64,000 bases of DNA from Desulfuromonadaceae bacterium. Lineage in GTDB: Bacteria; Desulfobacterota; Desulfuromonadia; Geobacterales; Pseudopelobacteraceae. A program made the translations under genes and the position numbers. Under the pieces are notes generated by a model that searched no databases, was not told where the DNA came from, and saw only the letters and a list, made by a program, of their open reading frames with translations. Positions 42,667-52,315 of this stretch are shown one piece after another. Positions within the stretch are counted from its first letter, which is position 1. The number at the start of each line of letters is the position of its first letter. The DNA is taken from the NCBI GenBank assembly GCA_028687585.1, contig JAQTZV010000001.1, forward strand, positions 310,001 through 374,000. Reading direction: 5' to 3'.

Positions 42667-45447
42667 ATGGCCAAAGCACCAACCAAGATAGCTGTTGAAA
42701 CTCTCACCCACGATGAAGCAACTCGCAAGAATATTCCCACTGCCGAGCATCAGTCGCTTATGCACGATGCGGATAAAAGCCCGGTGCGAATTGCCTATGA
42801 GCGGCGTAACCGCGACCTGGACCCTCAATTAGTTTGGCGCGGCAAGGATGAACAGGACTGGTCCGATCTGGTGGTGCAGGCACCGCCGCTCTATATTCAG
42901 GAGAAGGTCCACCCCAAGGTGCTGATTGACGATCTTCTGTGCCGCAGCAAGGCTGAGGAAAAGGCGAACGAGGCACAGTTCGACCTGTTTGCTGACTTCA
43001 ATGGCCTTCCCAGCGAGAGCGCCAAGACCGAGTTTTACCAGCACGATGCTCACTGGGCTAACCGGATGATCCTGGGAGACAGCCTGCAGGTTATGGCGTC
43101 ACTGGCTGAACGAGAAGGGTTGCGCGGTAAGGTACAGAGCATATTTTTTGACCCTCCATATGGGATCAAGTTTAACTCAAATTTCCAATGGTCAACTACG
43201 GATAGGAGTTCTAAATCAGAAGGATCGGAATTCATCACACGAGAACCCGAACAAGTGAAGGCATTCCGTGACACTTGGCGTGATGGAATTCATTCGTATT
43301 TGACATACCTTCGTGACCGCATGACTGTCGCACGGGACCTCTTAAGTGACACTGGCTCGATGTTTGTTCAGATTGGAGATGAAAATGTCCACCGAGTTAG
43401 AGCTTTGATGGACGAAGTCTTCGGTGACGAGAATTTTATTGGCTTGATTTGGTTCCGCAAGAAAACCATGCCGTTAGGAGCTACATACCTTGAAAGAATG
43501 GGAGACTATGTAGTTTGGTTCGGAAAGAATAAGGAAAAAACTAAGTTTCGACGTTTATATAAGGATATGGAAGTTTCAGGGGATTTCCACTGGAATTGGC
43601 GTCAAATTGACGTTATTAATCGTCGGAAGTACTCCAAAAAAGAAATTGAAAACAACCCCTCTGGCGACCCTTTCCGGCTAGTATCTATGTGGCCACCATC
43701 TTTTAGTGCAAAGGATGTATATGACCTCCCATTTCACGGGAAAAAATGGCCGCCTGCACCTGGACAATGTTATCCCTCGGGGCAAGAAAAACTCGAAAGG
43801 ATTGCTAAAGCTGATCGTCTAGTAGTTGAAGGGAATTTTATTAGATACGTGATGAAGTTGTCGGACGATAACACAACAAAACTGAACCTAACTTGGACTG
43901 ACACAATCGGAGCCAGGGATCAGAACTATGTAGTTGAGACTAATGAACTTGTTGTTCAACGCTGCATTCTAATGACAACAGACCCTGGAGATCTGGTTCT
44001 TGACCCTACCTGCGGTTCTGGTACGACTGCATACGTTGCTGAACAGTGGGGCCGTCGCTGGATTACCATTGATACCTCTCGCGTTGCATTGGCTTTGGCC
44101 CGAGCCCGTATCATGGGTGCTCGCTACCCTTACTTTCTACTTGCCGATAGTCGTGATGGTCAAATCAAAGAAGCCGAAGTAACCCGCAGTATTCCATCAA
44201 GTCAGCCCACCCGTGGCGATATACGCCAGGGATTCGTATATGAACGGGTGCCGCACATCAGCCTTAAATCCATTGCCAACAATATTGAGATTGACGTCAT
44301 TTGGGAGAAGTACCAAGAGAAGCTGGAGCTATTGCTTCAACAGCTCAACCAAATATTGAGTAAGAAATGGGAAGAGTGGGAAGTCCCCAGTGACGCAGAC
44401 ATCAAGTGGTCGGAATCAGCAAGAAAACTACATGTCCAATGGTGGGAACAGAGAATTGCGCGACAGAAAGAGATTGATGACTCCGTTGCTGCTAAGGCTA
44501 AAGCTGATTCTGAAAACATCTACGATAAACCCTACCCAGACCCGAAAAAGCTTCGAGTGGCCGGGCCGTTTACGGTCGAGAGTTTGACGCCGCATCGGGT
44601 ATTGACAGTAGGGGCTGATGACGAACTGATCGACACAGTTGCAGAACAGCAGGACGGCTACGGTAAAGAACGAGACTTCGTCCAGATGATCCTGGAAAAC
44701 CTCAAGACCGCCGGGGTGCAGCAGGCGCACAAGGAAGATAAAATTACCTTTACTGCCCTCGTCCCCTGGCCGGGAGATCTGGTCTGCGCCGAAGGGCTCT
44801 ACGTGCGGAGCGACGACGGTTCAGGCAATGAAAAACGCGCTGCCATCTTCATCGGTCCCGAGTTCGGCACAGTCTCCCGTCCCGACCTGGTACAGGCTGC
44901 CCGCGAAGCCGGAGATGCTGGTTTTGACGTGCTCATTGCCTGCGCTTTCAACTACGACGCCCACTCGTCGGAGTTCGACAAACTCGGCCGCATTCCGGTG
45001 CTCAAGGCCCGCATGAATGCCGACCTGCACATGGCCGACGACCTCAAGAACACTGGTAAAGGCAATCTGTTTGTCATCTTCGGCGAGCCAGATATAGACA
45101 TCAGCAATGTCGCCGACGGCCAGATTCAGGTCAAGGTCAACGGCGTGGACGTCTTCCATCCCAACACCGGTGAAGTCCGCAGCGACGGCGCAGAAGGCAT
45201 TGCCTGCTGGTTCATCGATACCGACTACAACGAAGAAAGCTTCTTCGTCCGCCATGCCTACTTTCTGGGGGCTAACGACCCGTACAAGGCACTCAAGACC
45301 ACTCTCAAAGCTGAGATCAACGAAGATGCCTGGGCAACACTCAACAGCGATACTTCCCGGCCATTCGATAAGCCCAAGACCGGTCGTATCGCAGTGAAGG
45401 TCATCAATCACCTGGGAGATGAGGTGATGAAGGTGTTTCGGGTGTGA
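42667..45447 (+). CDS. Type III-like adenine/cytosine-N4 DNA methyltransferase (Mod), mosaic gene
   Basis: The protein has 926 residues from the ATG at 42667 (GAGGA upstream). The catalytic DPPY lies at about 162 (SIFFDPPYGIKFNSN) and the SAM-binding LDPTCGSGTTAYVAEQ at about 446; catalytic motif first is the beta-class order. The region between is the target-recognition domain. A C-terminal domain of about 350 residues exceeds a bare methyltransferase. Bases about 43140-44540 are visibly more AT-rich than both ends of the gene, as expected if the recognition domain was swapped by recombination. It protects host DNA and probably guides the restriction subunit. Confidence 0.88.
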   Translation: MAKAPTKIAVETLTHDEATRKNIPTAEHQSLMHDADKSPVRIAYERRNRDLDPQLVWRGKDEQDWSDLVVQAPPLYIQEKVHPKVLIDDLLCRSKAEEKANEAQFDLFADFNGLPSESAKTEFYQHDAHWANRMILGDSLQVMASLAEREGLRGKVQSIFFDPPYGIKFNSNFQWSTTDRSSKSEGSEFITREPEQVKAFRDTWRDGIHSYLTYLRDRMTVARDLLSDTGSMFVQIGDENVHRVRALMDEVFGDENFIGLIWFRKKTMPLGATYLERMGDYVVWFGKNKEKTKFRRLYKDMEVSGDFHWNWRQIDVINRRKYSKKEIENNPSGDPFRLVSMWPPSFSAKDVYDLPFHGKKWPPAPGQCYPSGQEKLERIAKADRLVVEGNFIRYVMKLSDDNTTKLNLTWTDTIGARDQNYVVETNELVVQRCILMTTDPGDLVLDPTCGSGTTAYVAEQWGRRWITIDTSRVALALARARIMGARYPYFLLADSRDGQIKEAEVTRSIPSSQPTRGDIRQGFVYERVPHISLKSIANNIEIDVIWEKYQEKLELLLQQLNQILSKKWEEWEVPSDADIKWSESARKLHVQWWEQRIARQKEIDDSVAAKAKADSENIYDKPYPDPKKLRVAGPFTVESLTPHRVLTVGADDELIDTVAEQQDGYGKERDFVQMILENLKTAGVQQAHKEDKITFTALVPWPGDLVCAEGLYVRSDDGSGNEKRAAIFIGPEFGTVSRPDLVQAAREAGDAGFDVLIACAFNYDAHSSEFDKLGRIPVLKARMNADLHMADDLKNTGKGNLFVIFGEPDIDISNVADGQIQVKVNGVDVFHPNTGEVRSDGAEGIACWFIDTDYNEESFFVRHAYFLGANDPYKALKTTLKAEINEDAWATLNSDTSRPFDKPKTGRIAVKVINHLGDEVMKVFRV

Positions 45448-45520
45448 TGAGAGGTTTCATTGCAGACAAAACTTGTATTTGTTCGTAATAACACGACACA
45501 CGTATCCAGGTGGCGAATCA

Positions 45521-47260
45521 ATGGTATTTGATCTGAAAAACCTTTATCAAGCGAACAATTTTAGTTTTGAGACAAAAGCATTGGGTCGAGTGTTTTGTGG
45601 ACATGTAAGTACAGAAATGACTTCCCAATTGAGCAAAAAACTAGAGGGGAATGATGTTGATTGCACTGTTTTTACTAGAAAGCTATTGCAGTTGATAAGC
45701 ATAAAAGTTGTTCCTTGCGATGCAAAAGATACCTCAAGTGAAACGCCGGATCTAAAGTTTACTAAAGAAGATATAAGGCAAGTTACTGAAGATGAACTAG
45801 AGGTATTTGCAGAAAACTTCATATCCCATAACGGATGGCTTTTTCATGATTCTAGCGGTGGTGAGAGAAAGGTTAGAACCAACGAGCGTGGAGAGAGAAT
45901 TGTCTCATTTATACCGACGTTCATAACCTTTCCGAAAGATGATACAGAATGTTATTCCGGCTTTTTGCTTCGGTTGTATCGTAACTATTTTGTAGGTCAG
46001 AAAGAGCAAATGAAAAGGTTTAAAAAAGCTGCAACTGACATGACAATTCCGCAGTCAGTAATAGCCCAATTTACCGAAGCAACTCGGTTTCAAAAAGAAT
46101 ACGGTGCGATTGCTGCCTTTGCTGAGCAAATGAAACGTGAGCAGGAGATGCTGAATACAGTATCTTGCTCATTTGTTTCACAACAAAATGAGCTAATCAC
46201 ACAAAGTACCGCAATTGCAAAAGCCATTTATCACGATATGGACATTTTGAGGGAGTCCGCTCGACAGAGTTTAATTCAAAGTGTGACGATACCTGCTTCC
46301 ATAATTGCTGATTTTAAAAAACAACAAGAAGTCAGTGAGTTGCTGAGAAAACATGAATCCATGTTCCGGCTTCCACAGGCACTAGAGGTGGCTCGTCTTA
46401 TAGATGCTGATCGTTTAGGTGCGGTTGCCAAATTCGCACAGCAACATGCTCAGTTCATCAACGGGCAGAAGATAGCATTAGAAGCGATAACAACTCCTTG
46501 GTTGCACAAAATTCATGCTACGCGATCTGTTACAGCTTTATTGGAATTACAGGGTATCGGTACCGCATTAAAGACGCTGAAGGGATTTGATCCTGCATTC
46601 ACTGTGGCACTTCGACAGGACTTTGGAGATTGGCGAGACAAGATCTCATTCCCAGAGATTGTCTTTACCGACTCTGTCGCACGGACAGATTATTATGAAG
46701 ATCGTGGTTTCAATTCAGCCCTCACTGATTTTCCCGAGATAGCATTTCATCAGGGTCTTGACCTTGCAGGGCTTGATGACACATATATCGATTTGGAGCT
46801 GTTTGCTTCTATAATACCTCGTTCCGATGATCCAGAAGTAGAAGCTGGCCTGAAAAGAACAAATATTTGCCATGATTGGATACAACGATTTGAAAGGATG
46901 CTACGTCATTTTATAAATGAAAAAATGACTGAACAATATGGACCAAAATGGCCGAAAAAACGACTTCCTCCAAATCTTTATGAGAAATGGGTATCCAAGC
47001 AACAGAGTGCTGAAAATAACGGTGAAATCATTACTATTATAGATGCTGCTGACTTTACCGACTATGAACTGATTATTTGCAGACAAGACAACTGGCGAGA
47101 AGTCTTTGAATATTCTTTTAAAAGAAAAGAGAGTGTTCGTGAATCACTACAAAGGCTTCAGCCAATCCGAATAGCAGCAATGCATTCTCGAATTGTTACT
47201 AAAGAAGATGAGCTATACCTTAAATTAGAAATTGTGCGATTGATTGGTGCGATTAAATGA
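45521..47260 (+). CDS. Uncharacterised protein with C-terminal Swt1-like HEPN domain
   Basis: The protein has 579 residues from the ATG at 45521 (AGGTGG upstream). The N-terminal 130 residues form an unrecognised domain. A helical middle (about 170-330) may be coiled. From about residue 430 the sequence resembles Swt1-family HEPN domains, ending with a R-x4-H pair (RIAAMH, about 550-555), the active-site pattern of HEPN ribonucleases; the usual polar residue after the Arg is Ile here. The gene is AT-rich compared with neighbours, indicating separate acquisition. A toxic RNase role in abortive infection is inferred from domain and context. Confidence 0.6.
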   Translation: MVFDLKNLYQANNFSFETKALGRVFCGHVSTEMTSQLSKKLEGNDVDCTVFTRKLLQLISIKVVPCDAKDTSSETPDLKFTKEDIRQVTEDELEVFAENFISHNGWLFHDSSGGERKVRTNERGERIVSFIPTFITFPKDDTECYSGFLLRLYRNYFVGQKEQMKRFKKAATDMTIPQSVIAQFTEATRFQKEYGAIAAFAEQMKREQEMLNTVSCSFVSQQNELITQSTAIAKAIYHDMDILRESARQSLIQSVTIPASIIADFKKQQEVSELLRKHESMFRLPQALEVARLIDADRLGAVAKFAQQHAQFINGQKIALEAITTPWLHKIHATRSVTALLELQGIGTALKTLKGFDPAFTVALRQDFGDWRDKISFPEIVFTDSVARTDYYEDRGFNSALTDFPEIAFHQGLDLAGLDDTYIDLELFASIIPRSDDPEVEAGLKRTNICHDWIQRFERMLRHFINEKMTEQYGPKWPKKRLPPNLYEKWVSKQQSAENNGEIITIIDAADFTDYELIICRQDNWREVFEYSFKRKESVRESLQRLQPIRIAAMHSRIVTKEDELYLKLEIVRLIGAIK

Positions 47261-47443
47261 CAGATAGAATTTTATCCGATAAATCGACAAATTCAAAATT
47301 AGAAATGCTGCGGTAATTGGGATCAATCATCTGGATGTTTAGATTATGAAGGTTTTCGGTTGTAGCTAAGTTCGGACGGATTGTAGTATCTGTTGAGATA
47401 AATACACCGAAGAAGGAATTACTTGATAGGGCAAGTGGATGTA

Positions 47444-48832
47444 ATGACTATTGATCTTTTCACACCCGTTGTGCCCGATGAAAATCAACATTCTAATTTC
47501 AGAGTTATTACAACACCTGGATTATATAGTCATGAAAGAGATGTGTTGGCTTCTTGGGCTGAAGGTTTTGTTGACCGTGATGGTAAAGCAGTTAAGGAGT
47601 TTCAAACCACTTTTAACTCAACGTTTTGGGAGTTGTATTTACATGCAGCGTTCCAAGACCTGGGCTTTTTAGCTGATTACAGTAAAGAGGCTCCTGATTT
47701 TATTCTTTCAAAAGATGGATACCAAATTATCGCAGAGGCCACTATAGCAAGTAATCCAGAAGGATATCCTGCAGAGTGGGAGCGTGATGTTACTAAAGAG
47801 GCCATTCAAAAGCTTGATGCTGAGGAAATTGTCGAATTAGCGGCAGTTAGACTAGCTAATGCTGTAGCAACCAAGCATAAAAAGTATGTGGAGTCATATT
47901 CAAAGTTGGATCATGTCAAGGGACTTCCATATGTGATCTGTGTAGCACCATTTGAACAGCCGTTTTTCTTTGAGCAAAGTGATAATGCAATCAGGCGGGT
48001 ATTGTATAGCTTCGACAGATATTTATTTAAGGACATGCCTGAAGAGCAAAAGCGAGTGATATTTGGAGAGGTATATTTTGACAGTTTTGTAAAATCAAGT
48101 GGCATTGAAATAGAGCTTGGATTCTTTAGGAATAATCGCATGAAGGAGGTAAGCGCTGTTATATTTAGCTGTTGTGCTACCTTCAGCAAGGTGCGTGCTC
48201 TTGCAAAAAATACTGATCAACAAGTTATCTTTATGGCAAAGAGACACAATGATCAGGGATTACAGCCTTTACTCATATGCCAAGAAAAAGCTGAATATAA
48301 GGAAACGCTTCTCGATGGGCTGATTCTTTTGTTAAATCCCTTTGCTGAAAGACCGTTCCCGCTTGATGCTTTCAGAGGTAGGGACATATCGATCCATTTC
48401 TTTGATCCAGATACTGAAGAATATCTTGTCGATTCTCCTCAGGGGTTTCTATTCCAGCGTTCATGCATAGGGTCATTCCCTCTTGATAAGGCTGATGAGC
48501 TAAAGCGCAGGGTCCCAAAAGGTAAACCAATGATACCTCACTCTGCTCCAGCATGGGTGGAGGGGGAATTGCACAAAGCTAGGGCTTCAATAGCGCATTT
48601 TCAGGAACATTATCTGGCTCATTTTATGGGATGGACCATATTGATCATTCTTGATCCCATTGATGATAATTGGGGTGCCCAAGCTATCTCTGCAAAAGTA
48701 AAAACTATTTCACGGTTTGAACAGTTTAATCGGGGTGGTAAGTTCATTCATTTAATGGCTGATGACTTCTATGCAACAAAAGAAATAGCACTGGAGGCCA
48801 TTCAGATGGAGATTTCACAATACATAACGTGA
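47444..48832 (+). CDS. Uncharacterised protein with PD-(D/E)XK-like N-terminus
   Basis: The protein has 462 residues from the ATG at 47444; a TTG seven codons upstream is possible. FWELYLHAAFQDLGF (about 61), APDFIL (about 83) and IIAEATIA (about 95) match the E...PD...ExK layout of nucleases, but the last catalytic lysine position reads Thr, so the site may be altered or inactive. The rest has no recognised domain. The gene is AT-rich like its upstream neighbour, with a 180-base gap before it that shows no other gene. Confidence 0.55.
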   Translation: MTIDLFTPVVPDENQHSNFRVITTPGLYSHERDVLASWAEGFVDRDGKAVKEFQTTFNSTFWELYLHAAFQDLGFLADYSKEAPDFILSKDGYQIIAEATIASNPEGYPAEWERDVTKEAIQKLDAEEIVELAAVRLANAVATKHKKYVESYSKLDHVKGLPYVICVAPFEQPFFFEQSDNAIRRVLYSFDRYLFKDMPEEQKRVIFGEVYFDSFVKSSGIEIELGFFRNNRMKEVSAVIFSCCATFSKVRALAKNTDQQVIFMAKRHNDQGLQPLLICQEKAEYKETLLDGLILLLNPFAERPFPLDAFRGRDISIHFFDPDTEEYLVDSPQGFLFQRSCIGSFPLDKADELKRRVPKGKPMIPHSAPAWVEGELHKARASIAHFQEHYLAHFMGWTILIILDPIDDNWGAQAISAKVKTISRFEQFNRGGKFIHLMADDFYATKEIALEAIQMEISQYIT

Positions 48833-48886
48833 AATGGACAAGTAGAACCGGTACCAAGAGAATAATTGAGTGCAACGAGAGAGAAG

Positions 48887-50293
48887 ATGCAACTAATTCC
48901 GCTGGATACATTAAGAGACCGCATTGCAGAGGCTCTTGCTGCTCACGTTAAGTCCTACAATCTCCCCGGCTTTTGTACAAGGCTTGGATTGGAGCCAGGG
49001 GATACGGATGAGGCGCATCGCAGCAAATGGCGGTACGTGAAGAATCGGCTCTTGTGTTTCAAGCAACCTGATCTACTTAGGATTGCCCAAGATGTGTTAG
49101 AAGAGGTCGAATACCCGGCATTATCCGATATGGTCAGTGAGCTGACTGTACACGTCGATCAGCGTATCACCGATATTACTCGTCGTGATTTGCTGAAAGC
49201 TTTAAACCGACTCGATACATTATTCGGCGATTTTGAACTTTTCGAGGGACTAAACATTATTTCCTCGGAACAGCTTTCTTATGAAGGGCTCGACAACTAT
49301 CTCAATTTCCTGCCGTCGCTTGCAAAGGAGATTGAACAACACTACATCCGAAACGACGACATCTCTAACGAAGATTTGCTTATAAAATGTGGTGCGCTGG
49401 TTTGCAGCCAGACTCGTTTCATTGCCTTTCTTGAAAAACTGCTCGACCCTGTGATTCGGCGAGGTGACGAACAAGCCCATTTGGCCAGATCATTGAACTC
49501 AGTCATGAAGGCAGATGGTTTCAACGCTGTGGTGGCCGGTGATGTGTCCGGGCATCCCATCTATAAGGTCCAGCGGATGGCCGCTGGCGTGGCCGGAGTT
49601 CCGAAGAATCTCATATTCGCTTCGATAAACAACAAGCCTGATCTGTATTTCACCGATGCGATTAACAACAATATCGCTATCCGCAACGATACTGATGCAC
49701 TTATTTACGACCGCTTCCTTGCCGAGTCTGGCCTTCTCTGGGACACATTGGCCGAGTGGTGGCAGGATTGTAAAGGAATAGCTGAACAGAAAGAGACCAA
49801 ACAATCTCTGTATAAACGGCTTGTGTTATCCGTAAAAGCGACTTCCTCGCCTGGTGAGTTTACATTGTTCGACACTTACTATCGTGAGTTCTCGAAAGTG
49901 CTCGGAGATAAATTCCCGGCGCTCATTCCCCAAGTCTATTTGCACTACGATCCTCGCACAATGAAAGAACGCGGCAATGACCCGGTACTATTGCGTCAAC
50001 GTATGGATTTTCTGCTCTTGCTCGACCGAAATGTGCGCATTGTAATCGAGGTTGATGGCAAGCACCATTATGCCGACGGCGACAAGGTCTCGCCAACAAA
50101 GTACGGAGAAATGGCCGCCGAAGACCGACGCCTTCGTTTGCTGGGATATGAGCTATACAGATTCGGTGGTGCTGAGTTCAAAGACACAGCCTTTTCCGAT
50201 GGGAAATGCACTATCGGGCCTATTGCTAAACAGGTTGCTATCGACTTTTTTCATCAATTATTTGAAAAGCATCACATCAAGACAACGCTATGA
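48887..50293 (+). CDS. Uncharacterised protein with C-terminal Vsr/DUF559-type nuclease motif
   Basis: The protein has 468 residues from the ATG at 48887 (GAGAG upstream); a TTG at 48866 is possible. The N-terminal 70 residues (LPGFCTRLGLEPGDTDEA) resemble a small helical domain seen at the start of some abortive-infection proteins, with low certainty. The C-terminus has MDFLLLL (about 373), IVIEVDGKHHY (about 386-396) and a following YELYRFGG strand, the pattern of Vsr/DUF559-like PD-(D/E)XK nucleases. It lies 58 bases upstream of qatA and may be an independent one-gene defence unit. Confidence 0.6.
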   Translation: MQLIPLDTLRDRIAEALAAHVKSYNLPGFCTRLGLEPGDTDEAHRSKWRYVKNRLLCFKQPDLLRIAQDVLEEVEYPALSDMVSELTVHVDQRITDITRRDLLKALNRLDTLFGDFELFEGLNIISSEQLSYEGLDNYLNFLPSLAKEIEQHYIRNDDISNEDLLIKCGALVCSQTRFIAFLEKLLDPVIRRGDEQAHLARSLNSVMKADGFNAVVAGDVSGHPIYKVQRMAAGVAGVPKNLIFASINNKPDLYFTDAINNNIAIRNDTDALIYDRFLAESGLLWDTLAEWWQDCKGIAEQKETKQSLYKRLVLSVKATSSPGEFTLFDTYYREFSKVLGDKFPALIPQVYLHYDPRTMKERGNDPVLLRQRMDFLLLLDRNVRIVIEVDGKHHYADGDKVSPTKYGEMAAEDRRLRLLGYELYRFGGAEFKDTAFSDGKCTIGPIAKQVAIDFFHQLFEKHHIKTTL

Positions 50294-50350
50294 GAGAACT
50301 GTCTTTGAACTGTTGCGATATCTGCTGGACGGCTTTTTCGGAGATATAAA

Positions 50351-52315
50351 ATGATTCTGGCGGACAATGAAACTAAAGTCGATCTGCTAAACAATGAAGC
50401 AATCGCGACCACGATTATTGGGTTACTTCGTGAGCGTCCAGATCACCCAGTTACTATAGGTGTGCATGGTGATTGGGGTGCAGGCAAGTCCAGCGTTTTA
50501 GAGATGATCGAAGAAGGGCTCTCCGGAAAGGATGAAGTCCTCTGCCTAAAATTCAATGGTTGGCGATTTCAAGGTTTTGAGGATGCCAAGATCGCACTGA
50601 TTGAGGGCATCGTCACGGGTCTTGTTGAGAAGCGCCCGACTTTGACGAAAGCAACAAGTTCAGTGAAAGAAATTTTTAAATGCATTGATTGGTTGAAGGT
50701 CGCTAAAAAGGCGGGCGGTTTGGCCCTGACTGCGTTTACAGGAGTACCGTCGCCAGAACTGATAAGCTGCATTGTGGGTACGCTGGAGGGGGTGCTCGGA
50801 AACCCAGGTCAACTTGCGACCAAGGAAAACCTAGTTTCCGCAATTGACGGCGTGAAGTCGATATTGAAACCGGCCGAAACCAAGAACGTGCCAGAAGAGG
50901 TTGAAGAGTTTCGAAAGGCATTCGACAAGCTGTTAACGGATGCTGGCGTTGATCAACTCGTTGTCCTTATTGATGACCTTGATCGTTGTTTGCCGGACAC
51001 AGCGATCGAAACACTCGAAGCCATACGTCTATTTGTCTTTACAGCACGTACCGCCTTTGTTGTGGCTGCCGACGAGCCAATGATCGAGTATGCCGTGCGA
51101 AAGCATTTCCCAGATTTACCTGATACTACGGGTCCGCGAGATTATGCTAGAAACTATCTGGAAAAACTGATCCAGATCCCATTTCGGATTCCGGCCCTAG
51201 GGGAAACTGAGACGCGAATCTACGTGACGCTTTTGCTGGCCGGGGCTGAAGTCGGAGAAGCTGACGAAGGTTTCAAAGAACTCATCAAGGAGGCGCGGTT
51301 GAAGTTGAAGCGTCCGTGGGAGAGCACGGCACTCGACGCGGCAACTATCAATAAGGCTCTAGGCAAAAATGCAGACAAGGTACATAACGCCCTTATGCTC
51401 AGTGACCAAATAGGTCCCATTCTCGCTAGCGGTGCTAAGGGAAATCCTCGACAGATAAAGCGCTTTCTCAACACATTATTGCTGCGTCAGAGAACTGCGG
51501 CTGTGCGTGGCTTTGGCGAAGAGATCAAAATTCCGGAACTTGCAAAACTGATGCTTGCCGAGCGATTTTTGCCGAGCCTATTTGATCAGATCGCAACCGT
51601 TGCTGTTACCCATCCACAAGGTCGTTGCATCGACTTGGCAGAGTTAGAGAAGATTGATAAGGCCGAGAGCCACACTGCGCCCAGCGCAGAAAAGAAGCTG
51701 AAAGCTTCAGACGGGAAAGAATTCAAGGCAGGAGAATCAGCAGCTACAGTTTCAGAAAGTGTCATTCTTTCCGAATGGAAAGCGTCGCAGTCCATTTTGG
51801 CTTGGTCACATGTGCCACCATCGTTAGGGGCGCTCGACCTCCGTCCTTATCTTTTTGCGACAAAGGATAAGAAAGATTACTTTGGGCCAGCTTCAGTTCT
51901 TGGGCATCTCTCCACGGTTGCCGAGAAGCTCTTCGGGCCAAAGATCTCCGTTCAATCGTTGGAATCGGAGTTGAAACAATTGGCTCAACCCGAGGCAGAG
52001 CAGTTGTTTGAGGCGATTCGAACAAAAATTATGAGCGGCGATACTTTTGACATCCAGCCCCCTGGGATTGATGGGATGGTTGTATTGGTTAAGGCGCAGC
52101 CAAGCCTACAAAGCAAATTGCTCGATTTTATTCATGCACTCCCGAGTGAAAGGTGTGGGCCATGGATAGTGGGCGGATGGCAAAGTGTGCTCAAGGATGC
52201 TGAAGTTGTCGTCCGCTTTAATCGGCTGCTCGACGGCTGGTCCAAGATCACGAACAGGCCGATGCTTAAAGCCGCAGCAGAGGCGGCGATCAAAACAGAG
52301 AAGAGAGTTCGATAG
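50351..52315 (+). CDS. qatA: QatA: KAP-family P-loop NTPase of the Qat anti-phage system
   Basis: This 654-residue protein has GGAG before the ATG. Walker A is GDWGAGKSS (about 40-48) and Walker B LVVLIDDLDRCLP (about 200-212), the extended form typical of KAP NTPases. A hydrophobic stretch follows Walker A, as in that family. Its stop overlaps the next start by one base. Identification is by the set: KAP NTPase, unknown, QueC-like and TatD-like proteins in this order are the QatABCD defence system described from systematic defence-island work. QatA is presumed to use ATP to sense or act on infection. Confidence 0.9.
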   Translation: MILADNETKVDLLNNEAIATTIIGLLRERPDHPVTIGVHGDWGAGKSSVLEMIEEGLSGKDEVLCLKFNGWRFQGFEDAKIALIEGIVTGLVEKRPTLTKATSSVKEIFKCIDWLKVAKKAGGLALTAFTGVPSPELISCIVGTLEGVLGNPGQLATKENLVSAIDGVKSILKPAETKNVPEEVEEFRKAFDKLLTDAGVDQLVVLIDDLDRCLPDTAIETLEAIRLFVFTARTAFVVAADEPMIEYAVRKHFPDLPDTTGPRDYARNYLEKLIQIPFRIPALGETETRIYVTLLLAGAEVGEADEGFKELIKEARLKLKRPWESTALDAATINKALGKNADKVHNALMLSDQIGPILASGAKGNPRQIKRFLNTLLLRQRTAAVRGFGEEIKIPELAKLMLAERFLPSLFDQIATVAVTHPQGRCIDLAELEKIDKAESHTAPSAEKKLKASDGKEFKAGESAATVSESVILSEWKASQSILAWSHVPPSLGALDLRPYLFATKDKKDYFGPASVLGHLSTVAEKLFGPKISVQSLESELKQLAQPEAEQLFEAIRTKIMSGDTFDIQPPGIDGMVVLVKAQPSLQSKLLDFIHALPSERCGPWIVGGWQSVLKDAEVVVRFNRLLDGWSKITNRPMLKAAAEAAIKTEKRVR

